Assembly: GCF_023278565.1 (NCBI RefSeq)
Contig: NC_064679.1
Location: forward strand, 1,116,001 to 1,180,000
DNA: 64,000 nt
Source: Colletotrichum lupini
Lineage: Eukaryota > Ascomycota > Sordariomycetes > Glomerellales > Glomerellaceae
Direction of reading: 5' to 3'
Shown here: piece after piece, positions 33,726 to 46,111 of the stretch
How the letters are laid out: the number at the start of each line of letters is the position of its first letter
Numbering within the stretch: position 1 is the stretch's first letter
Translations under genes and position numbers: made by a program
Notes under the pieces: generated by a model
Seen by the model: the letters and a program-made list of their open reading frames with translations, nothing else
What the model was told of the DNA's origin: nothing
The model's database searches: none

Positions 33726-34149
33726 ATTTCTCTGACCTGGTTCTGGGGTAGGCGCCCGTGAGGTTGCACATGAGCTGATGCACGAGTAGCTAAAGGCCAG
33801 AGAAATGAAGACTCTTTATCCCATTGGAAAACAACGATGATTTAGGCGGCAATGTATCATATTAAGAGCATGGGCGGGAGCCAGCCACTACTCAGAGGTA
33901 GCAGAATGAGAAGTATGATAGATCCCAAAAAGGACTGGGGTTACGTACATATACTTGCTGGAGAGACAATTGGAGCTCGCATTCAACAATTTGGCAAGTG
34001 ATTTGCAAGTCAAAAGCCAGCACGAACTTGATTTCATTTAACTAACATAACAATCTAGTCCTTCGATTGCCGTTTGGCAGCCACAGAAGTTCAACTGTAT
34101 CAAACTTATGGTATTCAAAATGCAACTGCGCAGGAAAACAAAAGGTAAT
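33726..34149. other. Intergenic region after the pseudogene
   Basis: 424 bp of 3' flank of the broken methyltransferase gene up to the tRNA. No further frame is recognisable. Confidence 0.5.
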
Positions 34150-34231
34150 CGACGTTGGCCTGATTCGAACAGACGCTCCCGAAGGAACAAGATTTCTAGT
34201 CTTGCGCATTAGACCACTCTGCCACAACGCC
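34150..34231 (-). tRNA. tRNA-Ser(AGA)
   Basis: On the minus strand an 82-nt tRNA folds with acceptor stem GGCGTTG/CAACGTC (one G-U pair) and discriminator G. The D arm carries GCAGAGTGGTCTAATGC, and the anticodon stem-loop AAGACTAGAAATCTT has anticodon AGA. A long type-II variable arm (GTTCCTTCGGGAGC) and a T arm (GTCTG-TTCGAAT-CAGGC, one wobble pair) complete it. The long variable arm and the AGA anticodon identify a serine tRNA. No intron is present and CCA is not encoded, as in eukaryotes. Confidence 0.93.
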
Positions 34232-35271
34232 GGTGATACATATTGCGGATGCGATGTGGTGTGGAGATGTTCAGGGAGGCCAATCGTGAGAAGAAGACCC
34301 CACGCATAGCAGACCCAAGTGAAGTGAGGTGGGTGACGACAGTGTAGCTCAGGTATGCTTTGTGCTGCCAGGAACGAAGCTTAGGCACTGGAGCCATATA
34401 ATTTGGGACCTGTACACGGACATTTTTGGTTGTATATTTTGATTGACTGCTTTATACTTGGCCATGCCTCTGATATCACAGGGTTATATCAAAGGCTACG
34501 GGGATATCGACGAGGTGGTAGGCAATATCCTTACGTGAGCTCTTCAGGCCGCTGTATTCAGTCAATTAATATCTCGAGACTGATTAATTAGGTCCATATC
34601 ATATATAAATAAAACTTTCTTAGAGCGATGGGTTGAAGTATTCTGGAACCTAGGTGATGAAGTGATTTCACTACATGGACCCAGGGTGGTGTGCGTTCAC
34701 CAGGAACATAAAGCAGCATGATGTACTGACTACACTGCAACGCAAGATCTGCGCATGACAGCCGTATCAAATGCAACCTGATCTCTTCTGTCTTCAAGTG
34801 TCAAGTAGTAACTTTCCTCAAGGCTTACCTGAAGGAACGCAGTGGTCAAATGCGTTCTTCGGAAAATGTCGCGGTGGCGCACCTTGTGATATGCCAATAC
34901 CAAAAACCTACCTTGCCTATCTTATTGAATGAACTCTCAACTTCAAACTCTCAACTGTCCAGTGGCGTATTCGAAAAAGGTAGGATATGTCGTTAGCAAA
35001 GCAGACACTCCAACGTAAACTCCTGTCCTCTCAAACCTTGAAATTGATCTCCACCCTCTCGCAAAGCCACATGTTCACTGAAATGGCTTTTGCCTTAAAA
35101 GAAGGCATATTGAACTTTGTTTGATGTGAATCCTGTTGACTTATCTCCTGGTCCTTAACATGGCGAAGGTCGCTCCGAGATATTTGAGCCGGGGTTTTCA
35201 ACGAGAGTATAAAGTTTAAGCTGCCCTGTATGATTTGATGTGGCTCGAGATTTTGCGCTTGACTTGCTGTT
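34232..35271. other. Intergenic region upstream of the DapA-like gene
   Basis: No recognisable coding sequence. A TATAAAG motif at 35208-35214 is a possible core promoter for the next gene. Confidence 0.5.
35208..35214 (+). promoter_or_regulatory. Possible TATA box of the DapA-like gene
   Basis: TATAAAG lies 58 bp before the ATG at 35272 and 94 bp before a second in-frame ATG at 35308, so either start would be compatible with it. Confidence 0.35.
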
Positions 35272-36225
35272 ATGTACAAGAACGACTTTTGTGAGTTATC
35301 AAGGACGATGTCGGATGACAGCGTGGCTTATAGTTCGCAGGCGGAAGCCTCGCAAGGGGCACCCAAGGCAAAGCATCTTCGTCTCCCCAATGGAGTGTAC
35401 GCTCCCACTCTCGCCTTCTTTAGTCATTCCGAGGACATCGACACAGTAACTCTCGAGCATCATGTCACCAGACTGATCAAAGCAGGGGTAGCAGGCATCG
35501 TTATTCACGGTTCTATCGGCGAAGCAGTGCACCTGACGAGGGAGGAACGCAGCACCATGATCAGGTGCGCAGCCGATACTATCTACAGAGAGTATTGCGA
35601 CAGACTCAAGAATACTCGCGCTCCATTGATCGCCGCGTGCGGTGCTCAGTCGACGCGTAGAACACTTCAACTCTATCGAGACGCAGCCCAGAGCGGCGCG
35701 TCTCAAGCATTAATCACAGTTTCAAGCTACTACGCATCTGTCGTCAACAATGAAATGATCATACAGCACTTCTACGAAGTCGCGGACAAATCCTTCATCC
35801 CATTAATCATCGACAACTTCCCGGCGGCAGCCTCGGGACTAGAACTCGCCTTGGACGACATTCTCCGTATCGCGAAGCACCCCAACTCCATCCGCCAGTG
35901 TCATGTACTCGGGGCGAACGGAACGATCGCGGGCCTCGCCAACTTCGCAACATATGCGTGCGTGCGTGTCAGGGGGCTCTCTGATCGAGGTGAGTTCCTT
36001 GAGGCGCAGCATCTACAGTCTGTCAATGCGAGAGGGAACTCAGTCGTCACTGGCCTAGGGCTCGTGGGTATTAAGGCGGTGGTCACTTTTTGGAATGACT
36101 ACGGAGGCGCGCCGCGGAAGCCCTGCTACCTGCCGCCGCTTGTTGAGGTCATCAAAGTTTCAGAGGAGCTGAGTGAGCTGTTCCGAGCAGAGTACGAAGC
36201 GAAAGCGCCGGCTACGAGATGTTGA
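35272..36225 (+). CDS. DapA/NanA-family protein lacking the catalytic-lysine segment
   Basis: This is an uninterrupted frame of 317 residues from 35272; the ATG at 35308 would give 305. It belongs to the dihydrodipicolinate synthase / N-acetylneuraminate lyase TIM-barrel family. LPNGVYAPTLAFF (about 38-50) starts the barrel, HGSIGEAVHLTREER (about 79-93) is the family GTTGE-type loop, and SSYYASV (about 151-157) holds the conserved Tyr pair. DNFPAAASGLEL (about 181-192) and ANGTIAGLANF (about 215-225) are also typical. Between DILRIAKHPNSI and HVLGANGTIAG the family normally has about 45-50 residues including the Schiff-base lysine (usually KLTCGN-like). Here only a few residues remain, with no splice sites around the gap. 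The protein should therefore lack aldolase/lyase activity. It may be a recent loss of function or a repurposed pseudoenzyme. Confidence 0.8.
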   Translation: MYKNDFCELSRTMSDDSVAYSSQAEASQGAPKAKHLRLPNGVYAPTLAFFSHSEDIDTVTLEHHVTRLIKAGVAGIVIHGSIGEAVHLTREERSTMIRCAADTIYREYCDRLKNTRAPLIAACGAQSTRRTLQLYRDAAQSGASQALITVSSYYASVVNNEMIIQHFYEVADKSFIPLIIDNFPAAASGLELALDDILRIAKHPNSIRQCHVLGANGTIAGLANFATYACVRVRGLSDRGEFLEAQHLQSVNARGNSVVTGLGLVGIKAVVTFWNDYGGAPRKPCYLPPLVEVIKVSEELSELFRAEYEAKAPATRC

Positions 36226-39200
36226 TAATTGATGTGGCTCCAGACTGCTCTTGTTAAGTGCATGATGTTGGATACGTTGTTCGTCACCTAAGGTTCAACA
36301 TCGCTTCATATATGAGAATCACTCATTGACCGCCGCGTCGAGTCAAAAACGTTTACACAGCCGGTCCCCGCCCGGTCATCACAACAGACGCGTCCGAGAC
36401 CAAGACGAGGCACCGACAATCGAGCCGATGAGGGAGGCCGCAGTGACGGCGAGGAAAATGGGCTTCCGGCCGGAACAGCGAGACTTGTCCAGTGGCGGCG
36501 TCGCAGCTGCAAGGGCCGTGTCAGATTGAGCGCCGGGCGCGAAAGACGGATGACGCGGCATCTGGAAGTGGAACTCCATAGCTGCGGATTGCGGCCGGGA
36601 AAGAAGTCCACTACCGATTCAAGCATACTCAACTTAAGACGGCCTAAAATTTGCAGGGATGGTGAGTATGGCAATCAAGATTCATGAAGACAGTTCTTTG
36701 GATGCTCTGCGCAGAACAGCGGCAGTCAAAGAACATCCATCTAATTCATGACGGTGCGAGTCATCACCGAGTTGAGTGCTGGAGTGCGACCAGCGAAACA
36801 CTCATAACACAGATATACCATGTAGTGTTGTAAGTTGTGGATAAGCGTCAGGAGTTGACTTGCCGATTATGAAGGACGACTTCTCCTTCGGATTGTCTAC
36901 GTCTCATCTCACGCCACTCAGGAGGTCTCTATCTTGACGGCTGGCGTTTGAGTCACAGACTTCCACTGTGTGCATGTCCGAGTCTCTTCCTTTGATTTCA
37001 TACAGAAATAAGAAAGACTCGTCAATCTGATATAGTATTGAGCACCATTCTCTTTGATATTAGAAGAAAACCTCTTGAGTACTCTGTGGATCGTGTTAGG
37101 TAGGTGGCCTATCTCGTAGAACTTATGAAAGTGATGAAGGCGGCTTCTCGCATGAGTCTCATCGGCCCTTCCACGCATCTCATTTGGGACTACAAATGGA
37201 TAGCTCCAGTCAATCTAGAGGCCGTCATCTGGCCAACCGCCCGGCCTGATGCCGAACGGCGGCTACTGACGACATCCTGCTGCATCCCAAAAGCCAAAAG
37301 ATCCACCGTCCGACCGCCGGACACCAAAAATGAAGAGAGAATCGAACTCAGGAGAGCTTCTGTGTGTACGGAGTATGATTATGTCATCACCTCTCGGCCG
37401 ATAGAATCGGCCAGTAACCGAATCAAGCAGATGGAGGTCTTGGCCCATCTCGAGAGGCACAGCGGGAATGTGGAGGGGCCTCAGCTCCTGTTTCTCCATC
37501 TTTCATCCCAATGATCCCATAAATTTAAAAAGTGCATTTCATCTCCCACATTCTCCGTCGCATAAACAGCTGCAGCCATGTTCTTCGCTTGTATATCCGC
37601 GCCCGTCCCCTTTTCCCCTTCCTTGCTTCCTCTCCTCCTCACCTGTAGGTAAAATTCAAACGGCCCAATCCAACGGGCTCAGTTCTGTTCAGGAGGAGTC
37701 TGGCTAGGAGGAGGGGCCGAGGGGGGCCCTGGAGCCTGTGCCTGGTCTGGCCCAGGTACCCGCTGATGGGACAGGGTTTAGCGCCCTTGACCCTGCTTCG
37801 GATCCACGATGTGGGCACGGGGGTGAGTTTCAATGTGTTCAGTTGATGATCGGACGAAGAAGGCGAGAAGAAGAAACCAGGACCGATGAGCGCCCTGCCT
37901 GGCAATACCTGGCCTGGCCTGGCCGCGGGCAGCCGGTCTGCACACCGACAATCAGCCAAGCCGGGTACGAATAGCGAACCAGAAGAGTGAACAGAACCAC
38001 TTTGGAGGATTGGGAATGCGTTGGCGTTTTCGAATGACGCGTGCCATTGAATGGCCCACGACCTGGGAGCCAAGTCGGGTGCGACGGAGTCCACATGGGC
38101 AAAAGTTCATGGTCTGAAGTTGATGAAAAGATGCGCTGAGCGTTGAGGCTATGAGACACGGCTGCACACCGAGTGATGCCATCAGCGCGATCGGGCTGGA
38201 CAGCTGAAGTTGCACTAGAGAAGGATCTCATTCTATGTGAGATGCATCCAGATTGAACGGCAGTGCATTGCTGTCACCGTTCACCAGTCGGTAGCTAATT
38301 CCGGGCGACGATTACTGATACGGTCAAGTTTCGACTACTCGCCCTTGCTTGCATGTGAACTTGAAAGGGTCAGGCTCGACCAGCTCCAGTTCACATCAAT
38401 AGATTGGCAACAGTCGAGATTGTCTTCACGGAGGGAGCCTCTCGAAACAGGCCAGCTACCCGCACCGCAACTCAAAAATTTTCCCAAGAAGGAGACGAAG
38501 AAAACGTGGAGAGCGACAAACACGATCTGTCATGCCCCTTTAAAGACAGGCAGCTTCCAGACAAGCGCATCGACCTTTTATTTCTCGCTTGCAGGGACGT
38601 TCCAGGTCGTAATGATCCTCATATGATCTCCCGTTGAGGCCATCGAAGATGCGAGAGGCCGAGGAACCGAAGATGGGACGAGGAGAGGGACCGTGACTCC
38701 TCCCTCAATCACATAGCTTTTGCCTGTCTACGACAACGTGAACGAGGTCAACCGTCCAGATCCCATCGAATCGAGTAAAGCAAAGTGGTGGGGGTCATAT
38801 GGCGGAGCCGCCTGAAAGATGCGTGATGGCGCCGTTTCAGCCATCCCGGTTCAGGAGCGAGAAGGGTCAGGCAAGGATCATGTCAGACGGCTTCGTGCGG
38901 CGTGCGCTTCCCCCTCCCCATCTCGCGGTCGAGTCGTCCAAGTCGAACCCTCGTCACTTGTCGTGGCCGTCACGGCGTCTCCGCTGGAACGTCAGCCAAA
39001 GACGGGCAAGACTCGGTCGAAAGAGTGTCCACCTAGCCTCACTCAAATTAAACAACTGGGCGACTACTGCCCGTTGTGGGAGCCCTGCCCGTCATCCGCC
39101 CAATCGCTGCCATTCCCTCCACATGGAGCTGACCGGGGGTCGTTGGCTGGCATGTTCCAGGACCACGGATGGATCACATCTCTAGGCTCTTGGTGGCCGT

Positions 39201-39768
39201 CTTGGTGGCCGTATACAGTCTTGGAAGGCTGTTGGAGGGTTGCTCGCTGATGTCTATCCGTACTCTAGAGTATACGCAACACGTCTCGTCTTGTCCATGG
39301 CAGGCTGACTGCCCACGGCTGGCCTGAGCTTTTTCTCGTCTTTTGCGTATGAGTCCATGACCATGCAAGGTACTATCAGTTCCCCTGAAAGCTTCGATCG
39401 CAACAAGCCGTCTTGCATAGATTGCTCCGGGTCCGTGGCTGGGTCCGGACTGGGTCGCCCATGACACCCACCACTTTGACGGCAAGTCGTAGAGACGGGT
39501 TTGCCAGTCGAACTGTATAAGACCATCCTCCATGGCCTTCAAACTCTTCTTGCTCGTTCTTCTGATCTGATCTCCTCGTCCCATTCCAAACTTGTCCGAA
39601 TTTTCATTCACGTTCATTCTTTCAACACTCTCTTTACAGCTGTGCTAGACACAAGCCATTCTTTTGAAGCTTTTTTCAGAACATTGCAAGACAAATCCCA
39701 ACCGTCAAAACCCTCTTTTTATACCAACAAAAACCGACCCAAACTCTACCGTGTAGAAATCAGTCAAA
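36226..39768. other. Long intergenic region, no recognisable gene
   Basis: These 3.5 kb hold only motif-free frames; the longest are 151, 147, 143 and 136 codons, on both strands and overlapping one another. The final few hundred bases (from about 39560) are C/T- and A/C-rich, like the long leader of a strongly expressed gene, and probably belong to the LPMO-like gene at 39769. Confidence 0.5.
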
Positions 39769-40690
39769 ATGCAGTCCAACATCCTCACCGTCCTCTCTTT
39801 CGTCGCCGCCGTCTCGGCCCACGGCAAGGTCACCTCGCCCACTCCCCGCCCCGCCGGTGATGCCTTCAAGGAGGCCTGCGGCACCACCATGTGGAACACC
39901 GAGCAGTCCGACCCGTACGGCAACATCCAGGGCCTCGCCCAGCAGGCCGGCAACAGCCTCGACTCCTCCAAGTGCGAGCTCGCTCTCTGCAAGGGCTACA
40001 AGTTCGCCGACAACTCTGCCAACATCCAGAGCTACACCCCCGGCCAGACCGTCGACTTCAAGGTCGAGATCCGCGCTCCCCACACCGGTGTCGCCAACGT
40101 CTCCGTCGTCGACACCACCAGCAACTCCATCATCGGATCTCCCCTGATCTCCTTCACCAACTACGCCTCCACCAAGACCGGTGTCGCTGCCAACAACACC
40201 GCCTTCAGCGTCACCCTCCCCGACTCCCTCCCCTCCAACTGCGGCACCGCCGGCAACTGCGTTCTCCAGTGGTGGTGGGACTCTGCTGAGGCCGGCCAGA
40301 CTTACATGTCCTGTGTCGACTTCACCTCCGGTTCCGGCTCTGGCACTGGCTCTGGCTCTGGCTCTGCTACCCCCTCTGCCGCTCCCACCACCCTCGTGAC
40401 CTCGGCCGTTGCCTCCGCTACTCCCTCCACCCCTGCCTCCGCTACTCCCTCCACCCCTGCCTCTGGCAGCTCCGACCAGGCCGCCGACCCCGTCTCCGCC
40501 ACTCCCTCCGCTACCCCCTCTTCTTCCGTAAGTCTTACCTACACCAACGTCCCATCTCTTGAGGCTCTTTTGTCATCAGAGTAGAGTTCGGACTGAAACA
40601 GTTGCAAGTGGTTCATATTCAGCTAACCTTACCATTCTTCAGGCCCCTTGCAAGCGCAACGCCAAGCGGGCTCTTCGCAAGCGCTTCTAA
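39769..40690 (+). CDS. Secreted LPMO-like (chitin-binding type-4) copper protein
   Basis: The exons are 39769-40527 and 40643-40690, giving 268 residues. The 115-bp intron has a GTAAGT donor, a GCTAAC branch and a TTCAG acceptor, phase 0. A signal peptide (1-17) is cleaved before His18 (HGKVTSPTPRPAG), which would become the N-terminal histidine. With His105 (RAPHTGVANV) and an aromatic near SCVDF (about 181-185) it would form the copper histidine brace of lytic polysaccharide monooxygenases. Six cysteines (37, 69, 74, 158, 164, 182) could form three disulfides. A Gly/Ser then Ala/Thr/Pro/Ser linker follows, and exon 2 adds a short basic tail (CKRNAKRALRKRF). Strong codon bias suggests high expression. 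The substrate is unknown; chitin or another wall polysaccharide is a family-based guess. Confidence 0.82.
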
Positions 40691-43600
40691 AGTGGAATTT
40701 AGAGTTTTAGAGTAGACAGTCGGACTCGCATCTGATACCCGGTCAGCCTTTTGAGACGAGACGGAAGGGACGAGAGAAAGACGAGATGACTCGGAAACGG
40801 ATCTCCCAAAGTTTCACACCAGGCGCTTGACCCCAACAAAATCCTGGGATTTGCATGTTCTTGTACAAAGTTTCACACACTTCAATGTTCAATACTTATT
40901 CTTCACCCATTATACCCTCCCTCTCGCAGCGACGTAATCGTGACAGTCTCCGTCGTGACATGAAACGTTATGTCTATGTCGGTTCCTGGCGACAATGTCC
41001 GAATCCGGGGAATGCGAAGGTAACTCGTTTTCTAATTCTGTTGCGTCCCCCCTCGTCTGATACTATCCTTCTTGCGTAATTTGTCAGCTAAATTTTGTCG
41101 TAGGTTTACCGAGTCGGCTTTTCCAACGTCTCAACTTCCACCCCACCATCTACTAAACCACCACGTGTAACTTTCCTCTTTCAGACCGGATGCACAACAC
41201 AATCAACGTCCGAACTGGCGACATTTTCGAAATGGTTTAGTGTGGTCTGATGTGAAGTCATCACAAGTCGTTCAAAAAACCCCACCAAAAAGATCACCGC
41301 TTACGACGATCGGCCAAGAGCCAGGGGTGTGTAAGGCAAGTAAACATGGCGGGAATCCACAAGTCATTTCGCGGGGGAGTTGAAACTTTAAAAAGAGAAC
41401 AATCAAAACTGATAGAAAGAGCTCGCCCTTGGCAAAAAAAAAAAAAAACAAGTTCCCGCATTGCTGATCGCTGCTAGTAAACGCCCAGAGAGAGCTTTGT
41501 TGCATCCGGCCGGCTGGGCACTCTGCTGCGGATAGTATGTACGGGGCAGTCCGCGTGGGCAAAGCCCGGTGGGAGAAGTTTAAAAACTCTAGTGCCAAGC
41601 TCGAGAGAAATTTGGTAAGCCCCCAACTTATCCATACACCCCTTCTCTGCGGCATCCGTCCGAAACGAAACATAAACTATCGGAGAGGGGCGGCCGTTGA
41701 AACTTTGATCAAGACGGGACGGGTAGCCATCCCATGACTCTCCGGTATATCGGACACCATGAACGGCCGACGTAGCCGCGTCGAAGTCGGGCAACAGGCA
41801 GGCCCACGCTAGGAAGTTACTCAGACGAGGGCGGGACGAGGGCGGAACGAATTCGAAATTGCAGTCACTCTGTTCCGCAGATCCCGTCCATCACATAGCC
41901 TGCACCTCCACCATCGGCGATTGACGTCGATTCCCATCTCTTCTTTCTGCCCGCCCGCAACCGTCGAGTCATCAGCTGTCGCAGCCCTACCGGCCTGGAA
42001 CTTCGGACTGGCTGGGGAGTCTTGGCAACCCGGACCAGCCAGAACCCGCCTGGGCAACGACAAGGAACCGGCATCCTGCAAAGGCCGTGACGGTGGCGGG
42101 ACCTAACCAAACGACCGGTTCGAAGATCTTACAGAGCGTAGACGACGGCCATCAGCCATACCCACCGGGGTGAGTAGTTCGGGTTCTTGAAAGAAACTTC
42201 CAATGCCTAGCGATGGCACTCCAGCCTGGGACTCTGTCTCAATGGACCTACAAAATAAAGGAAACTTTAACACGCCTCCTGGTGTCGATCCCTTTGGAAA
42301 TGTTGAAGCGATGAGCTCGGCAAATGAGGTCTTGGACTCCGACTTAGCATCCGGCGACAGAGTTGTCCAGGGGAATAACCAGCTCCAACCACTAGGCGGA
42401 GGACTCCAGCTTCTCTGACCTCCAACGACGGCAGCTGGGATGCTAGAATAGGAATTTCAAAACCCGGGGGGACGTACTACGCCGCTGACTTACAGCGCCG
42501 TGTTTATTGAACCACGGCGTCAACTTTCACAAGATATCCTCGCTGTACCTAACGGGAGACTGCTCTTTCCGACACTAACAGGGCGAAGAGCGAGCCATTA
42601 GGCCCGACATCTGGTCGTCAGTTGGAGAGTTGGCGGTCCGAAGCCAGTGTCAGTTCCTGGGCCACGCCGTTGTCATATGTCATCGATGAAAAGTCTAGTG
42701 GAATGGTCACAGTCCCAAATTACAGAAGTCGCCTCTGTGAATCATACCTTGCTGGATACGCTTCCAACGCCTCCCGATACGGCAGATGAGCCGTACATCA
42801 CTGCAGTAACTCATCACCCACTCGACTGCTTCAATGCTTTTCTGGTGGTTTCTCTAAAGGACCCGAATCCTTATGTTCTTTGCTTCGTAATTGACTGCCT
42901 CACTCATATGTCACCTATTAGCTTGGAAAAGGCGTCCAGGATATCGAGAAGAGCACAATCCCTCAATCACACGATGGTATTTATAGGAAGGGCTGCGGTT
43001 GGCAACTCGTGCGATGTACTTGCCTCTGAGATTGAACCCAGTCGCGAAATGATGTCAAAAACGTAGACTTCTCTGCCGCTCATTGGCAAGTGGCGGAACC
43101 AAGCCACGGGCAACGGTGGCAGCCGCAACGGTGCTTGGCATGAATCCCGATGAGCCCCGCACATCGGCCGGGAACCCCGCGCCGAAACCGGCCGTCCGGG
43201 CGCCGGCGCCGTTGTAACTTGTCGAACCAACATGAAATCAAACATAGAGCCTCTGTAGCTTGCGGTTAGACATTATACCTGAAAAAAGAAAAAAAAAAGT
43301 GTTAGATCACATCTATCGAGCCTAATACCTATCATCCTTGTGTCACTCACCAACAAATCGAGCATCATCAATCCCCCAAACACAACTCCTAACTCTTCAA
43401 AATAGCCGACCGGACGATACCCGACGCAACTGACTTGCACCATCCATCAACCGACCAATCGCTCCACCCTCTTAACCCTCCACGCTCCGATTAGGAAGGT
43501 CCCACAATCCCACAAAGTTGCCCGCGGCATCTCTCCGACGAGACGATTGCACGATAGCACATCATCGCCCAATGCTCCCCTTCTCTCTACAACCTCTCCG

Positions 43601-44134
43601 TCCTATTGGAGCTCCCTCCGACATCTCCATATCGGCACCGGCTGCAACCCTCCATCCACCCGCTCAGCCAAACGGTTCACATCCAACCGACCAACCCCAT
43701 CCCCGGGCCTCCCAAACCCGGCTTCGGTAAAGGCTGGGGTCCAGTGCCGTTATCAACAAACCCCACCAAACTCCTATCTCGGCGGGGGAAAGCTCTACCT
43801 CAGTATGCAGGATCGGCTGAGGAGGATGGAGAGCCCTCGAGCAGGAGCTTAGTTATGCCTATCACGCAATGAGCCCCGACACGGCAAACATGGATTCGGT
43901 GGGATTGCATACATAATGGTGTACACCCGTCTCTAGCCAACCCTTTGCTGTGTTTTCCTTCCCTTCTCTCAATTCTCGACGATTTGAGAAGTCAAGTGTG
44001 GCGGTGTTGCTAGTCCAGAGCTCGGTTGCTCAACCCGCAACCAAAGTTGACGGTTGTCTTGGTCCTTCATATCGCCAATTCCCAACACACATCTCTCCCA
44101 TCGCTTGCCCTCGGGACAGGACTAACGGCCCAAA
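40691..44134. other. Long intergenic region with a possible decayed gene
   Basis: No complete gene is recognised in 3.4 kb. A run of 15 A lies near 41436-41450. Between about 42203 and 43066, reading pieces in different frames have protein-like composition (entered separately). The last 600 bp are C-rich and probably form the upstream region of the peptidase gene at 44135. Confidence 0.45.
42203..43066 (+). pseudogene. Possible decayed gene, unrecognised
   Basis: Three adjacent stretches on the plus strand read like protein but lie in different frames: 42203-42418 (MPSDGTPAWDSVSM start), about 42460-42600 (PLTYSAVFIEPRRQLSQDI) and 42677-43066 (MSSMKSLVEWSQSQI start, 129 codons). I see no splice sites that clearly join them. 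I recognise no family. This could equally be chance open frames or an exon set I cannot resolve. Confidence 0.2.
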
Positions 44135-46111
44135 ATGCGCTCCCACTTCCTCCTAACCCTCCTCTCCGCAAACCTCGCAACATCCTCCTCCCCCTTCTAC
44201 ACCGAACCTCAATACCCATTCATCGAAACTGAGGACATCCCCAACCCCTCTACCGGCTCCGGCTCCGGCGCCAACCATGCGGCCTCCTCCTTCAAATGCG
44301 ACCTCCCGCCCCCCATAACCCCCACCGACGGCCTCCCCTCCGCCCGCGACCTCTTCACCTCCAAAGCCGCCGTCCAGAAACAAGTCGAGCGGCACGCGGC
44401 CCTCGTCCGCGTCCCCTCAATCTGTTACGACGACCTCGGCGATTTCGATAAAGACGAACGCTGGAACGTGTTTTACGAGCTTCACGATGTGTTGAAGAAG
44501 ACGTATCCCGTCTTGTAAGACTCTGCCCCCCCGCCCTCCCACCAATTCCTCATCCTCCACTCCCTCCTCACCCTGCTCCTTCAACCTCTGCTTGGGACGC
44601 TCTTCAGATATCAGAAATGAAGCACACATAAACTTACACAACCAAAGCCACGCCCGCTCAACCCTCGAAAAAGTAAACACCTTCGGCCTAGTCTACACCC
44701 TCAAGGGAACAAACCCATCCCTCAAACCCCTCCTCCTTGCAGCCCACCAAGACGTCGTCCCTGTAGCCGACGCCGCGACCTGGACCTACCCGCCCTTCTC
44801 CGCCCACTACGACGGCGAATGGATGTGGGGCCGCGGCGTCTCGGACGACAAGAACTCCTTCACAGCCCTCCTCTCCGCTCTCGAGACGCTCCTATCCCTT
44901 CCCGGTGACGATGGTGCCGGCAGCTACGCCTGGACTCCGACCCGCACAATCATCCTCGCCTCCGGCTTCGACGAAGAGTGCTCCGGCGCCCGCGGGGCGG
45001 GCCACATCGCCACGCACCTCCAACAGACATGGGGCAACGACAGCATGGCCCTCGTCCTAGACGAAGGCGGCATGGGCTTGCAACAGCTCGACGACGGCAC
45101 GCTCTACGCCCTCCCCGCCGTCATGGAAAAGGGCCACGTCGACATTTGGATCAACCTCCACGTAACAGGCGGCCACTCCTCCGTCCCCTTCCCGCACACG
45201 GGCATCGGCATCGTCTCCGAAATGGTCGTCGCCCTCGAATCGAACCCCTACTCCCCTCAGCTCACAACCTCGAGCCCCCTGTACGAACACATGGTCTGCC
45301 AGGCGCGCTACTCGCCCGACGCCCAGCCCAAAATCACCCAGCTCTTGGAGGAAGGTGACCTCGACGCCCTCGCGGCGGAGCTCATTTCCATCGATCGACC
45401 GACGCACTACCGCCTCCAGACCTCGCAGAGCGTAGACTACTTCCAGGCCGGCCAAAAGATCAACGCCATGCCCGAGAAGATCAAGGTCGGCGTGAACTAC
45501 CGCGTTGCGCCGCAGAACAGCATCCCCGAAATCCAGCACAATGTCGTAAAGTATATTAGCGGCATCGCTGAAAAGTACGGCATCAAGATCAAGGCGTTCG
45601 AGGGCGACGAAGAATACGAGAAGTACGCTGCGCTGCACAAGTCACACGATATCGGGTTGATGAAGAAGCTTGAGGATGGCGTGAAGCCCCTGTACGACGT
45701 CGATTATAACGGCACGCTCTTTCTCAGCCGGACGCAGGCGACATTGCCCGCGCCCATCTCGCCTACCACAGGGCCTATCTGGGATCTCTTCTCGGGCACG
45801 CTGCAGTCCAGCTTCCAGTTCGACGGTGGAAAAGTTGTGCCCGTGGGCGAGCTGATGACCGGAAACACTGACACGAGGCACTACCTGGGTATGTTTATCA
45901 TCAGTGACTGGCACAAATCCCAGAAAAATGAACGATGAGCTAAAAAAAAATGACAGGCCTTACTCGCAACGTCTATCGTTTTGTACCTATTCGCAACGGG
46001 TACACCATCAATGCCCACACCATCGATGAGAGGATTAGGTTTGACGCACACATGGAGATCCTTAGATTCTACTACGACCTCATTCGCAACTTCGATGCCT
46101 CAGACGCCTAG
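44135..46111 (+). CDS. M20-family metallopeptidase (carboxypeptidase S-like)
   Basis: The exons are 44135-44514, 44615-45888 and 45957-46111, giving 602 residues. The donors are GTAAGA and GTATGT; the acceptors ATCAG and GACAG are the ones that keep the frame. A signal peptide (1-18) is followed by a variable region of about 70 residues and then the peptidase. AAHQDVVPV (H171), GRGVSDDKNS (D204/D205), DEECSG (E247/E248), LDEGG and the late RHYLG (H549) match the di-zinc ligands and catalytic Glu of M20 enzymes. GGHSSVPF marks the dimerisation/lid domain. The yeast relative is the vacuolar carboxypeptidase S; the signal peptide here suggests entry into the secretory or vacuolar route. It is expected to release C-terminal or dipeptide-derived amino acids. 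It is convergent with the WSC gene, with 301 bp between stops. Confidence 0.88.

Noticed and set aside
37330..37425. tRNA-like string on the minus strand (GAGTTCGATTCTC with a CATAA loop)
   Set aside because: The T stem has mismatches, the anticodon loop cannot be seven bases, and no acceptor stem pairs.
37104..37514. 136-codon plus-strand frame
   Set aside because: It has no motif and an opposing frame overlaps it. I cannot support it as a gene.
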